This document shows, piece after piece, positions 16,482 through 24,450 of a DNA stretch of 64,000 nt. Origin of the DNA: Viridibacterium silvisoli (lineage in GTDB: Bacteria > Pseudomonadota > Gammaproteobacteria > Burkholderiales > Rhodocyclaceae); NCBI RefSeq assembly GCF_036017035.1, contig NZ_JAYXHS010000001.1:868001-932000 (forward strand), written 5' to 3'. The position numbers were made by a program, and so were the translations under genes. How positions within the stretch are numbered: position 1 is the first letter of the stretch; every line of letters begins with the position of its first letter. The notes under the pieces are model-generated. The model made no database searches and had not been told where the DNA came from. It saw nothing but the letters and a program-made list of their open reading frames with translations.

Positions 16482-17159
16482 TCAACTCGCGACCTGCTGC
16501 AGGCGCAAGGCCTCCGGCTGATGGATCGTCACCATGCGGCCGTGCACCGAGATCAGGCCGGCGCTCGACAACTGGTGCAACAGGCGTGACAGGGTCTCCG
16601 GCGAGAGCCCGAGTTTCGATGCCACGATGCCTTTGGAATAGGGAAAGCGCGTGCATGCGCCATCGCGTGGCTGCCGTAGCAGGAAGCAGGCAAGACGCTG
16701 CGAGGCGCTCTGCAGATTGACCGCCTCGATGTCCTCCACCAGCGCATCCATGCGCCGTGCCAGGTTCATCAGCATGTAGCGCGACAACACCGGATCGCGC
16801 TCCAGCGCGGCATAGATGTCGTCACGCGCAATGCATACCAGTACGCTGTCCTCCAGCGCCTGCGCATCGACCATATAGGGGCGCTCGAGGAACATGCCGG
16901 ACTCACCGAAGAGCTGGCCCGGCCCGAAGAACTCCAGCACCTTCTCGTTGCCACCCGGCGAAGGTATGGAGAGCTTGATGTGGCCGCTGGCCACCACGTA
17001 CAAGCCCCCCGCCGTATCGCCACGACGGAACACGAAGCGATGCTTGGCCACCTGCAGCTCACGCCCCGTCTGTGCGATCCGCACGCGGCGCGCGACATTG
17101 AGGTCGCCAAAGATCGGTGTGTGTGCCAGCAAGGCGTCGACATTCAGTTTGCAAGTCAT
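16482..17159 (-). CDS. Crp/Fnr family regulator, Dnr-like
   Basis: 225 residues from ATG 17159, which has a strong AGGAGGGG upstream. An N-terminal cyclic-nucleotide-type barrel (HRFVFRRGDTAGGLYVV, FGPGQLFGESGMF) is followed by a long dimer helix and a C-terminal HTH (GIVASKLGLSPETLSRLLHQL). The recognition helix has Glu188, Ser191 and Arg192, the FNR contacts for TTGAT half-sites. There is no N-terminal cysteine cluster, so it is not an iron-sulfur oxygen sensor; the layout resembles Dnr/NnrR-type NO-responsive regulators. It probably acts on the same boxes as the FNR at 20538. Confidence 0.85.
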   Translation of the reverse strand: MTCKLNVDALLAHTPIFGDLNVARRVRIAQTGRELQVAKHRFVFRRGDTAGGLYVVASGHIKLSIPSPGGNEKVLEFFGPGQLFGESGMFLERPYMVDAQALEDSVLVCIARDDIYAALERDPVLSRYMLMNLARRMDALVEDIEAVNLQSASQRLACFLLRQPRDGACTRFPYSKGIVASKLGLSPETLSRLLHQLSSAGLISVHGRMVTIHQPEALRLQQVAS

Positions 17160-17380
17160 GCTGTCCCCTCCTGCAAGAGCCCGGACCTTGCTCCGCACGC
17201 AAGTCATGGACGTGCTGCGCCGCCGGGCGTTGGTCTGTCGCCTCGCGCCCACGAGAGTGAGCATGCGCGGCAGTTTTCGCCAACTGATCTTGCACTACTG
17301 GCCCTGCAAGGATCTGAGCCAGATCAAGGCGCAGCGATTCTCGCGAGGGTTTCTGCGTGACCGGAAAAAGGGGAAGCGAC

Positions 17381-18052
17381 TCAGTCTTCGCTGGCGCTGC
17401 GCTCGCCTGCAATACCATGCTCGACCGCGTAGCGCACCAGCTGCGCCAGCGACTGCATGTTCATCTTCTGCAGGATGCGCGCCTTGTGTGTACTGACGGT
17501 CTTGGCAGAAAGGTTCAGCTGTTCGGCGATGTCGGTCACCGAGATGCCTTCGACCATCATGCGGAAGACCTCGAACTCGCGGTCGGACAAGGCCTTGTGC
17601 GACAGCTCCTTGTTGCTGCCGGGCATTGCGTTCATGGCGAGCTGTTCGGCCACCTCGGGGCTGATGAAGAGACGCCCGCCGGCGACGCGGCGAATGGCGT
17701 TGAGCAGCTCGGTGCCAGCGCTCTCCTTGGTGAGATAACCCGAGGCACCCGCCTGGATGGAGCGCACGGCGTACTGGTCTTCCTGGTGCATGGTGAGCAC
17801 CAGCACCGGCAGCTTGGGGAACTCTTCCTTGATCTGCTTGATCAGGGGCACGCCGCTCTTGCCCGGCATGGACAGGTCGAGCAGCACCAGGTCGAGCTCG
17901 CCTTTGCGCACGTGGGCAATGACTTCCTGGCCATTGGTGGCCTCGGCCGCCACCAGCATGTCGGGCGCGCCCTCGATGATGCGACGCAGGCCTTCGCGCA
18001 TGAGGGTGTGGTCGTCGGCAACGAGAATGCGGGCGGGTTTGATGTCGGTCAT
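17381..18052 (-). CDS. NarL/FixJ-type response regulator
   Basis: 223 residues. Receiver domain with Asp13/14, phosphoacceptor Asp59 (VLLDLSMPGKSG), Thr87 and Lys109, followed by a LuxR-type HTH (LSDREFEVFRMMVEGISVTDIAEQL, about 155-215). It is divergent from the histidine kinase at 18194 with 141 bp between them, so the two are very likely partners. The regulated genes are not visible; the setting suggests low-oxygen respiration. Confidence 0.92.
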   Translation of the reverse strand: MTDIKPARILVADDHTLMREGLRRIIEGAPDMLVAAEATNGQEVIAHVRKGELDLVLLDLSMPGKSGVPLIKQIKEEFPKLPVLVLTMHQEDQYAVRSIQAGASGYLTKESAGTELLNAIRRVAGGRLFISPEVAEQLAMNAMPGSNKELSHKALSDREFEVFRMMVEGISVTDIAEQLNLSAKTVSTHKARILQKMNMQSLAQLVRYAVEHGIAGERSASED

Positions 18053-18097
18053 GGCGAACTGTCGGAAGGGCAGTCCCGACTATAGCGAAGCGCGACG

Positions 18098-18128
18098 CTG
18101 ACGGGCAATCGGCAGCGCCGCCTATAAT
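18098..18128 (+). promoter_or_regulatory. possible sigma-70 promoter of the histidine kinase gene
   Basis: A perfect -10 hexamer TATAAT (18123-18128) has a weak -35-like CTGACG 19 bp upstream (18098-18103). It lies 65 bp before the chosen GTG start. The -35 match and spacing are poor, so an activator may be needed. Confidence 0.4.
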
Positions 18129-18193
18129 CGTGCACCTGCAAGTGTTTTCGACTCTCCCAATGCTCGTTGCCCATCCCTCTCGCTGGAGTCTTC

Positions 18194-19264
18194 GTGGATA
18201 AATTCGACCAACAGAAACTGAATCTGCTGGTATCCGGTGTGCTGGAGTCGGCCATGGATGCCATCGTGGCGGTCGACGCGCGCCAGCGCATCGTGATCTA
18301 CAACAAGGCGGCCGAACTGGTGTTCCTGCACCCACGCGAGAGCGCCATGGGGCAACCCCTCGACCTGCTGATCCCGCGCCGCTTCCACGCCACGCATTCA
18401 GGGCATGTCGAACGCTTCGGCAAGACCGGTGCGACGACGCGTCGCATGGGCGGCCCGATGGTGCTGTACGGACTGCGCGCCAATGGCGAGGAGTTTCCGG
18501 TGGAGGCGTCGATTGCCCATTCCGGCGAAGGCGAGGAAAAGCTCTACACGGTGATCCTGCGCGACGTGACCGAGCGCGTGCACGCCGAGGCTGCGCTGCG
18601 CCAGTCGAAGGAAGAGCTGCGCGAGCTGGCTGCACTGGCACAGTCGGTGCGCGAGCAGGAGAAGAGCCGCATCGCACGCGAGCTGCATGACGAGCTGGGG
18701 CAATCGCTGACCGCGCTGAAGATGGATGTGATTGCGCTACGCCACGAGGTGCCGGCCGAAAGCCATCACATGGCCGAGCGCATCGCGCGCATCGAGTCCA
18801 TGCTCAACCAGACGGTAGCCGCCACGCGCCGCATCTCGGCCGACCTGCGCCCGCTGATGCTCGACGACCTGGGCCTGGCGGCCGCGGTCGAATGGGTGAT
18901 CCAGGAGTTCACCCAGCGCTCTTCCGCCGAGTGTGACGTTGTCATTCAGGGCGAACTCGATCTCGAGGACCCCTATGCCACGGCCGTGTTCCGCGTGCTG
19001 CAGGAATCGCTGACGAATATCGCCAAGCACGCCAACGCCAGCCGCGTCGACGTACTGATAGAACGCGGTGCCGACAAGGTGCACTTGCGCGTGCAGGACA
19101 ACGGCAGCGGCTTCTCGCTGGAGAGCCCGCGCAAGCGCAACTCGCACGGCCTGCTCGGCGTGCGCGAACGCGCCTACCTGCTCGGCGGCCAGTCGCAGAT
19201 CAGTAGCACACCCGGCCTCGGCACCATCGTCGAGCTGTGGTTGCCGCTGGGCGAAGAAGCGTAG
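18194..19264 (+). CDS. soluble PAS-domain histidine kinase (HisKA_3)
   Basis: 356 residues from GTG 18194, chosen because GGAG lies 5 nt upstream; a TTG at 18167 is in frame. No membrane segment. A PAS domain (about 10-125) is followed by a HisKA_3 dimerisation helix with phosphoacceptor His165 (RIARELHDELGQSLTALK) and an HATPase (DNGSGF; GLLGVRERAYLLGG). In the PAS domain, IPRRFHATHSGHVERF aligns with the FixL segment carrying the haem-ligating His (FixL EHDGYL against THSGHV; His68 here). That His also occurs in PAS proteins without haem. The probable partner is the divergent NarL-type regulator. Confidence 0.9.
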   Translation: MDKFDQQKLNLLVSGVLESAMDAIVAVDARQRIVIYNKAAELVFLHPRESAMGQPLDLLIPRRFHATHSGHVERFGKTGATTRRMGGPMVLYGLRANGEEFPVEASIAHSGEGEEKLYTVILRDVTERVHAEAALRQSKEELRELAALAQSVREQEKSRIARELHDELGQSLTALKMDVIALRHEVPAESHHMAERIARIESMLNQTVAATRRISADLRPLMLDDLGLAAAVEWVIQEFTQRSSAECDVVIQGELDLEDPYATAVFRVLQESLTNIAKHANASRVDVLIERGADKVHLRVQDNGSGFSLESPRKRNSHGLLGVRERAYLLGGQSQISSTPGLGTIVELWLPLGEEA

Positions 19265-19308
19265 GGCGGAACTCCTGCGGAGGTTCCGCCAGCCGCCCTC
19301 AGGCGGCT
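19265..19308. terminator. two tandem hairpins between converging genes
   Basis: Hairpin 1 pairs GGCGGAAC (19265-19272) with GTTCCGCC (19283-19290), with further pairing inside. Hairpin 2 pairs AGCCGCC (19291-19297) with GGCGGCT (19302-19308) around CTCA. They lie just after the kinase stop and before the stop of the stress-protein gene, so they can end transcription from both sides. No long T tract. Confidence 0.55.
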
Positions 19309-19330
19309 TGATGCAGCGTACTCATCCGCT

Positions 19331-19771
19331 CTACCTGCAGACCAGCACCGGCACCTTGCAGTGCGCGAGCACCTTGTGCGTCTGCGAGCCGATCAGCAAG
19401 CCGGCGATGCCACCCCGCCCATGCGAGGCCATGAAGATCAGGTCGCAGGCTTCGGAACGCGCCGTCGAGATGATGACCTCCCAGGGAGCATCGCTCGTCG
19501 CGGTGACGTACTTGCAGTTCACGCCGGAGCCGGCGATCACGGACTTGGCGCTTTCGAACACGGCATTGGTCGCTGCGGCCGTCGCACGCAGAAATTCCTC
19601 CCTGAACGGCCCCATGGTGAAGGCCTCTCCACCCATGGGCTTGGGGCATTCGGCCTGTACGTAGAGCACGGTGATGCGCGCATCGAGCGTGCGTGCCAGT
19701 TGCACGGCCTGGGTGACGGCGCCCTGCGACAGATCGGATCCGTCAGTGGGGACAAGTAGATGTTTGTACAT
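19331..19771 (-). CDS. universal stress protein, UspA family
   Basis: 146 residues, one Usp domain. It starts YKHLLVPTDGSDLS and ends with the ATP-binding pattern GRGGIAGLLIGSQTHKVL and VPVLVCR. Usp proteins of this type often rise in low oxygen under FNR/Anr control in proteobacteria. An FNR-type box lies 68 bp upstream of the ATG, which supports this. Cytoplasmic. Confidence 0.92.
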   Translation of the reverse strand: MYKHLLVPTDGSDLSQGAVTQAVQLARTLDARITVLYVQAECPKPMGGEAFTMGPFREEFLRATAAATNAVFESAKSVIAGSGVNCKYVTATSDAPWEVIISTARSEACDLIFMASHGRGGIAGLLIGSQTHKVLAHCKVPVLVCR

Positions 19772-19838
19772 GATGAGCTCCTTGAAAGCGGAAAATGTTG
19801 TTCACGCCTTCAAGGTAGGCCGTAGTGGCCGCACGCCC

Positions 19839-19852
19839 TTGACGTGGATCAA
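19839..19852 (-). promoter_or_regulatory. FNR-type box upstream of the universal stress protein gene
   Basis: The plus strand reads TTGACGTGGATCAA, one base from the perfect dyad. It lies in the 335-bp gap (19772-20106) between the stress-protein gene and the divergent receiver gene, with its centre about 74 bp from the stress-protein ATG. It is about 260 bp from the receiver gene, so it more likely serves the stress gene. I saw nothing else in this gap. Confidence 0.7.
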
Positions 19853-20106
19853 CAGGCCGCGCGCCGGGAGCAATGCAGTCCGGGTAAGCATGGCTTCCCG
19901 GAGCTCGTCAGCCAGGCGAAAGACGGGATGGCGATGGCTGCTGGTGCAGTGCGCCCACCGACGCTGCATGGCTGGGCACGGGGCCGGCGTGTAGGGCAAT
20001 TCCTACCCCCTGCCCGACAATCTCCCATCTCGAATCAGCCTTTCCCGACGCTGCATTCCAGCCGTCCCTGATGGTGGGTGGAGCCGCTGCAGACCAAACT
20101 GCAGCC

Positions 20107-20502
20107 ATGAACTCAAGTAGCCCAACCCGCAGCGCAAGCACCAGCGTCTTCATCGTCGAAGACTCGCCGGCCATCCGTGCCCGGCTGGTGGAATTGCTCA
20201 ACAGCATCGACGACGTACATGTCGTCGGCGAGGCTGATACGCCCGCCACTGCGGTCCAGGGCATCTTCGAGACGCAGCCTGACTGCGTCGTGCTGGACAT
20301 CCAGCTGATCGGCGGCAGCGGCATCGAGGTGCTGCGTGCGGTCAATCCACAGGCTCCGGGAATCGAATTCATCGTACTCACCAATCACGCTACGCCCCAG
20401 TACCGCCGCTTCTACATGGATGCAGGTGCGCGCTGGTTTTTCGACAAGACGGAAGAGTTCGAGCGCATCAGGGAAGCGCTCCCACTGCACCGTCCTCACT
20501 GA
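20107..20502 (+). CDS. receiver-only response regulator
   Basis: 131 residues from ATG 20107; a longer in-frame start at 20071 lacks support. A single CheY-like receiver with Glu18/Asp19 (VFIVEDSPAIRARL), phosphoacceptor Asp64 (VVLDIQLIGGSG) and Lys114 (FFDKTEEF). No output domain, so it must act by protein contact or as part of a phosphorelay. It ends 35 bp before fnr and may share its transcript. Confidence 0.82.
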   Translation: MNSSSPTRSASTSVFIVEDSPAIRARLVELLNSIDDVHVVGEADTPATAVQGIFETQPDCVVLDIQLIGGSGIEVLRAVNPQAPGIEFIVLTNHATPQYRRFYMDAGARWFFDKTEEFERIREALPLHRPH

Positions 20503-20537
20503 CCATCAACATGACCCGAGCCAACGAGGAACACATC

Positions 20538-21302
20538 ATGCAAGTCACCATCGACGTCACCCGCCACACCGACGCATCGTGCGCCTCACGGGATCTCGCA
20601 GTGCGCTGTACCAACTGCAATCTGCGCGAACTCTGCCTGCCGCAAGGCATGGCTCAGGACGAGGTACAGAAGATCAATGGCCTGGTCACGACACGCCGCC
20701 GCGTCAAGAAAGGCGAGAGCCTGCAGCATGCCGGCGAGCCGTTCAAATCGCTCTACGCTGTACGAAGTGGTTCGTTCAAGACCTGCATCGCCACCGAAGA
20801 CGGCCGCGACCAGGTGACGGGCTTCAAGATGTCGGGCGAGATCATCGGTCTCGACGGTATCGGCACCAACAGCCACATCATCGATGTGATCGCGCTGGAA
20901 GACAGCGAGGTGTGTGCCATCCCCTTCTCGCGCCTAGAAGAAGTCTCACGCGAGATCGCCGGACTGCAGAAACAGTTCCACCGCATCATGAGCCGCGAAA
21001 TCGTCGGCGAACAGGGTGTGATGGTCTTGCTCGGCAGCATGCGCGCCGAAGAACGCGTCGCAACTTTCCTCGTCAATCTGTCGCGCCGCTTCCGCGCACG
21101 TGGCTACTCGGCAACCGAATTCCACCTGCGCATGACGCGCGAGGAAATCGGCAGCTACCTCGGGCTCAAGCTCGAGACCGTCAGCCGTGTCATGTCGCGC
21201 TTCCATGACGTCGGCCTGATCAAGATCAACCAGAAACACGTCCTGATCCTCAACCCTGAAGGCCTGCAGGAAGCAGCCTCTCCATCAACCGCCGGGCACT
21301 GA
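20538..21302 (+). CDS. fnr: oxygen-sensing regulator FNR (Anr)
   Basis: 254 residues from ATG 20538, which has GAGGA 7 nt upstream; an ATG at 20511 is in frame. N-terminal cluster cysteines Cys24, Cys27 and Cys33 (CTNCNLRELC) plus Cys126 (SEVCAIPF) match the four 4Fe-4S ligands of E. coli FNR (20, 23, 29, 122). The recognition helix LGLKLETVSRVMSRF has Glu213, Ser216 and Arg217 for TTGAT sites. It is the likely master regulator of the FNR-type boxes in this window. Confidence 0.96.
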   Translation: MQVTIDVTRHTDASCASRDLAVRCTNCNLRELCLPQGMAQDEVQKINGLVTTRRRVKKGESLQHAGEPFKSLYAVRSGSFKTCIATEDGRDQVTGFKMSGEIIGLDGIGTNSHIIDVIALEDSEVCAIPFSRLEEVSREIAGLQKQFHRIMSREIVGEQGVMVLLGSMRAEERVATFLVNLSRRFRARGYSATEFHLRMTREEIGSYLGLKLETVSRVMSRFHDVGLIKINQKHVLILNPEGLQEAASPSTAGH

Positions 21303-21385
21303 GCAGCGCCCCGCCGCCGCGCACGGTGTCACCCCTTTGCGCACTCCATAGACTACAGGCGGATGTTTGATGCATCCGGAATGCA

Positions 21386-22132
21386 ATGACCGATACAACT
21401 TACGAAGGTACCTGCAAGACCACGAAGACAAGCAAGCCACCCCTGCCCGCCTACATGACCGAGGTCTATGACTGGGCCTACGTCAACCCGCGCTGGGTGC
21501 GCTGGCTCGACCGCAACATCGTCGTCAAGACACTGCTGTTCGGCAACGACCAGCGCCTGATCCGCGCCTACCTGTCGCGCATCCAGCCCGGCATGCGTGT
21601 CTGGCAACTGGCACACGTATACGGCGATCTGGTGCGCCGCGCCGCTGAATGTGTCGGCCCTGCCGGCGAGTTCACGCTGACTGACGTCACACCGATCCAG
21701 ATCGCGCACGGCCACGCCAAGTTGCGCAATATGGACTGGGCACACACCCACCACGCCGATGCCGGCCTCTACCGTGTCGACAAGGATTACGACCTGATCT
21801 GCAGCTTCTTCCTGTTGCATGAGGTGCCGGACGACTGCAAGCATCGCATCATCGACAATATGCTCAACCAGCTGCCGGAGAATGGTGAAGCGCTGTTCAT
21901 CGACTATCACCGCCCTGCGCTGTGGCAACCGATACGCTACATCCTGAGCTGGGTGAACCACGCCCTCGAGCCTTTCGCGAACGCCCTGTGGAAACGCGAA
22001 ATCTCCAGCTTCGCCAGCCACCCGGAACGCTTCACCTGGCGCAAGCAAACCATCTTCGGCGGCGTCTACCAGATCGTCAGCGTGCGCCACGCGCTGAGCA
22101 AGCCCGACCCGGACGCAGACTCCGGTCTTTGA
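21386..22132 (+). CDS. rquA: rhodoquinone biosynthesis protein RquA
   Basis: 248 residues. A class-I methyltransferase-like fold with features I know from RquA: the N-terminal YDWAYVNPRWVRWLDR, VWQLAHVYGDL in place of the normal glycine-rich SAM motif, TLTDVTPIQIAHG, CSFFLLHEVPDD, ALFIDYHRPA and the C-terminal RKQTIFGGVYQIVS. RquA makes rhodoquinone by replacing a methoxy group of ubiquinone with an amino group, with SAM as amino donor. Rhodoquinone carries electrons to fumarate reductase in anaerobic respiration. It lies 83 bp after fnr and is followed by a terminator hairpin. The Rqu assignment is from motif memory. Confidence 0.85.
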   Translation: MTDTTYEGTCKTTKTSKPPLPAYMTEVYDWAYVNPRWVRWLDRNIVVKTLLFGNDQRLIRAYLSRIQPGMRVWQLAHVYGDLVRRAAECVGPAGEFTLTDVTPIQIAHGHAKLRNMDWAHTHHADAGLYRVDKDYDLICSFFLLHEVPDDCKHRIIDNMLNQLPENGEALFIDYHRPALWQPIRYILSWVNHALEPFANALWKREISSFASHPERFTWRKQTIFGGVYQIVSVRHALSKPDPDADSGL

Positions 22133-22135
22133 TGG

Positions 22136-22157
22136 AAGGGGAGCGAAAGCTCCCCTT
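22136..22157 (+). terminator. terminator hairpin after rquA
   Basis: AAGGGGAGC (22136-22144) pairs perfectly with GCTCCCCTT (22149-22157) around a GAAA tetraloop, four bases after the rquA stop. The T tract is short (TTGTT). Confidence 0.7.
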
Positions 22158-22406
22158 GTTCCGTCATGCCCGCGAAGGCGCGCGCCTGCTGATGTCGAAT
22201 CGACATCGGCATGCGCACCATCGTTCTCTCCTGATACACCCTTTCAGGCAGCAATACCTTTTTGTGCAGGCCGACGTCTATGTTGGTTAAAGGTAATCGA
22301 GCACCCGCTCATCGCTGTTCCGGTCGACACAGGTGGTACGCGTGGCAAGCGCTTCAATTGCAGCGTGTGTCCAGCACCGCCCTCTTCACCCATCGAGAGA
22401 ATGCAC

Positions 22407-22934
22407 ATGACGCAACCTGGCAATGCCGCGGCGGACTCTGCCGCCTCCTGGCTTCTATCCCTCAGGGCCCACAATGTCCTGGTCACGCAGCGGATCAACC
22501 GGTACATCGAAGCCGCATTCCAGAGCGCCATTCGTGCGAAAGGAAGCCCGACCGTCGTGGATGTACTGGAGACCGCACAGGATCTGGCGGAGAAGGCCCG
22601 CACAGGCCCTCATGACGAGATCGGCCGCGATGCCGAGTACTACCTGAAATCCCGCTGGCAGGTTGCAAAACGGGAAAGCCTGGAGGCCAAGAACATCGTC
22701 GCCTTCGGCGGCACAGGATTGAACGTCATCTATAGCGGCCTGAAAGTGGCCGCCATTGGTCTGGGCTTCGAAGAAGCGATGCGGACCGACGCCGACATAC
22801 CCGTCAGCCCACCTGGAGGCATCATCTGGGGCAGCTTCGGATGTGATGATGGCATTCGCGACGAAGGCATGCTGCAGGGCATGCCGAAACTCGTCACCGC
22901 GACCGGCTACTCTGGCGAACGATTCGCGCGCTAG
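22407..22934 (+). CDS. orphan protein of unknown function
   Basis: 175 residues from ATG 22407, with GAGAGA just upstream. No signal peptide; soluble. The N-terminal part is helical (LRAHNVLVTQRINRYIEAAFQSAI; ETAQDLAEKARTGPHDEIGRDAEYYL). The C-terminal part is glycine-rich (NIVAFGGTGLNVIYSGLK; PPGGIIWGSFGCDDGIRDEG). No family recognised. Codon use resembles the neighbours, so it is probably real. It stands alone, with a terminator before it and a hairpin after it. Confidence 0.6.
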   Translation: MTQPGNAAADSAASWLLSLRAHNVLVTQRINRYIEAAFQSAIRAKGSPTVVDVLETAQDLAEKARTGPHDEIGRDAEYYLKSRWQVAKRESLEAKNIVAFGGTGLNVIYSGLKVAAIGLGFEEAMRTDADIPVSPPGGIIWGSFGCDDGIRDEGMLQGMPKLVTATGYSGERFAR

Positions 22935-22942
22935 GTCATGCG

Positions 22943-22969
22943 ATCTTGCCCCCGCGCAACGGGGGAGAT
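22943..22969. terminator. hairpin between converging genes
   Basis: CCCCCG (22949-22954) pairs with CGGGGG (22960-22965) around CGCAA, and ATCT/AGAT can extend the stem beyond a two-base bulge. It lies between the orphan gene and the converging phosphatase gene. Confidence 0.5.
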
Positions 22970-23034
22970 GGCACGGGCCCGATCGTGGCGACCAACCCTC
23001 TCGTTGAAGTGGCCCGCCACGCGAACACCGCGTA

Positions 23035-24450
23035 TCAGAACGCCAGCTTGACCGCCTTGCCCAGCGACTCGCCCTTGCGACCGAAGTAGTTCACCGTCAC
23101 CCCGTCCGGCGCAATATCGAGACGCGCGAAGTTGTCGGTGGAATACATCTGCGAGGCCTTGCCGATCACGTACTGATTCACTGCCGTGGCTGGCACGGTC
23201 AAGGCCCCCTTCAGCACGAAGTCGCTTTGCTCCATGTGCGGATAGGGCCAGAAGAAGGAAGAGGAGATGATGCTGAAGACCTTGAAGTCCGGGTCGCTCG
23301 GCGAGGTCAGCTGCGCGGTGAACGAGCAATGCACATCGCCTGACACGAAGCTCACCTTGCGGATCTTGTTCTTGAGTATGTGATCGAGGATCTGCGTGCG
23401 CTCCGGCAGGTAAGCGCCCCATTTGTCGTCAGCATCGCTGGTCAGGTCCGGGATGAAGGGCACCGACGACACCACCATCTTGGCGCGCCCCGAGCCGTCC
23501 GACAGCCAGGCGAGCAACGCGGCCATCTGTCCTTTCTTGATCATCTGGCGCTGCGCCGGGTCGGTGTTCCAGATGCGCTCGGTACGCACATCCATCACGA
23601 ACCAGTCGGCACAGCCATCGGAGAAGTTGTACCAGAAGCGCGTCGGCGTGCCCGTGATCCAGCCCGAGCTGTCCATCTCGAATACCGGACTATGGCTGGC
23701 CTGATACACCTGGTACGCGTGAATGGCATGCGGATAGGTCGTCGTCATGTCCTTGGTGGTTGCCTTGTTCGGCCAGTTGTCCTCGATCTCGTGATCGTCG
23801 AGGATCATGTAGGTCGGCACGCGACTCATCAGGCGACTGACGTGCTCCTGCGAGAACACGGTCTGGTAACGCGCGAGGAACTTGTCGAGCGTCTCGTCCG
23901 GCGCGACGAAGTTCAGGTCGTCGGCATAGATCTGGTCACCTATCATCAGCACCGCGCTGATGGGGTTCTGCTCATGCTGGCGCAGGATGGAATCAAAGGT
24001 CTTGTCGCCGCGGTCATCGAAGATCAGCCCGCCGAACAGGCGCAGCAGATAGCGACAGGAGCCTACGGCGTAAGAGCGCGTGGCCGACACCTTGTCCGTC
24101 GCCGTGCGGAAGGAGTAGGTCTCGAGCGCGTCCCAGTCGAACTGCGGCATCGCCCGCGCTGAATCCAGATCGGCATCCGCGAGGAACCAACCTACCTTGT
24201 ATTCGTACTCCTTGTCGGGCTTGAGCCCGGTCAGCGGGTACACGCCGGTCATGTCGAAGTTCGGCGACAGCTTGCCCACCTTCACCTGCTTCGTCGAAGC
24301 CGGCTTCCCCTTCTCGCCCCACTGCACGGCGCCAAAGCAACGTCGATAGCCGCCTACGACTGCCTCGAACTGACCACGAAACCACACGCGCGCATCGCTG
24401 GACGTCGTGTAACCCACGATGGGGCCGACAGTTGGTTTTGACAGTTTCAT
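23035..24450 (-). CDS. PhoD-like alkaline phosphatase family protein
   Basis: 471 residues. An N-terminal fibronectin-like domain (GPIVGYTTSSDARVWFRG) is followed by a metallophosphoesterase core with MIGDQIYADDLNF, MILDDHEIEDNW and VSFVSGDVHCSFTA, the metal-binding motifs of PhoD-like phosphodiesterases/phosphatases. No Tat or Sec signal is visible at the N-terminus (MKLSKPTVGPIVG), unlike secreted PhoD, so it may be cytoplasmic. Substrate not known. Its upstream gap (24451-24885) separates it from divergent kdsA. Confidence 0.82.
   Translation of the reverse strand: MKLSKPTVGPIVGYTTSSDARVWFRGQFEAVVGGYRRCFGAVQWGEKGKPASTKQVKVGKLSPNFDMTGVYPLTGLKPDKEYEYKVGWFLADADLDSARAMPQFDWDALETYSFRTATDKVSATRSYAVGSCRYLLRLFGGLIFDDRGDKTFDSILRQHEQNPISAVLMIGDQIYADDLNFVAPDETLDKFLARYQTVFSQEHVSRLMSRVPTYMILDDHEIEDNWPNKATTKDMTTTYPHAIHAYQVYQASHSPVFEMDSSGWITGTPTRFWYNFSDGCADWFVMDVRTERIWNTDPAQRQMIKKGQMAALLAWLSDGSGRAKMVVSSVPFIPDLTSDADDKWGAYLPERTQILDHILKNKIRKVSFVSGDVHCSFTAQLTSPSDPDFKVFSIISSSFFWPYPHMEQSDFVLKGALTVPATAVNQYVIGKASQMYSTDNFARLDIAPDGVTVNYFGRKGESLGKAVKLAF

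Noticed and set aside
17305..17330. FNR half-site (CTTGATCTGG on the minus strand) upstream of the Dnr-like gene
   Set aside because: Only one half matches; the other reads CTCAG, so it fails the dyad test.
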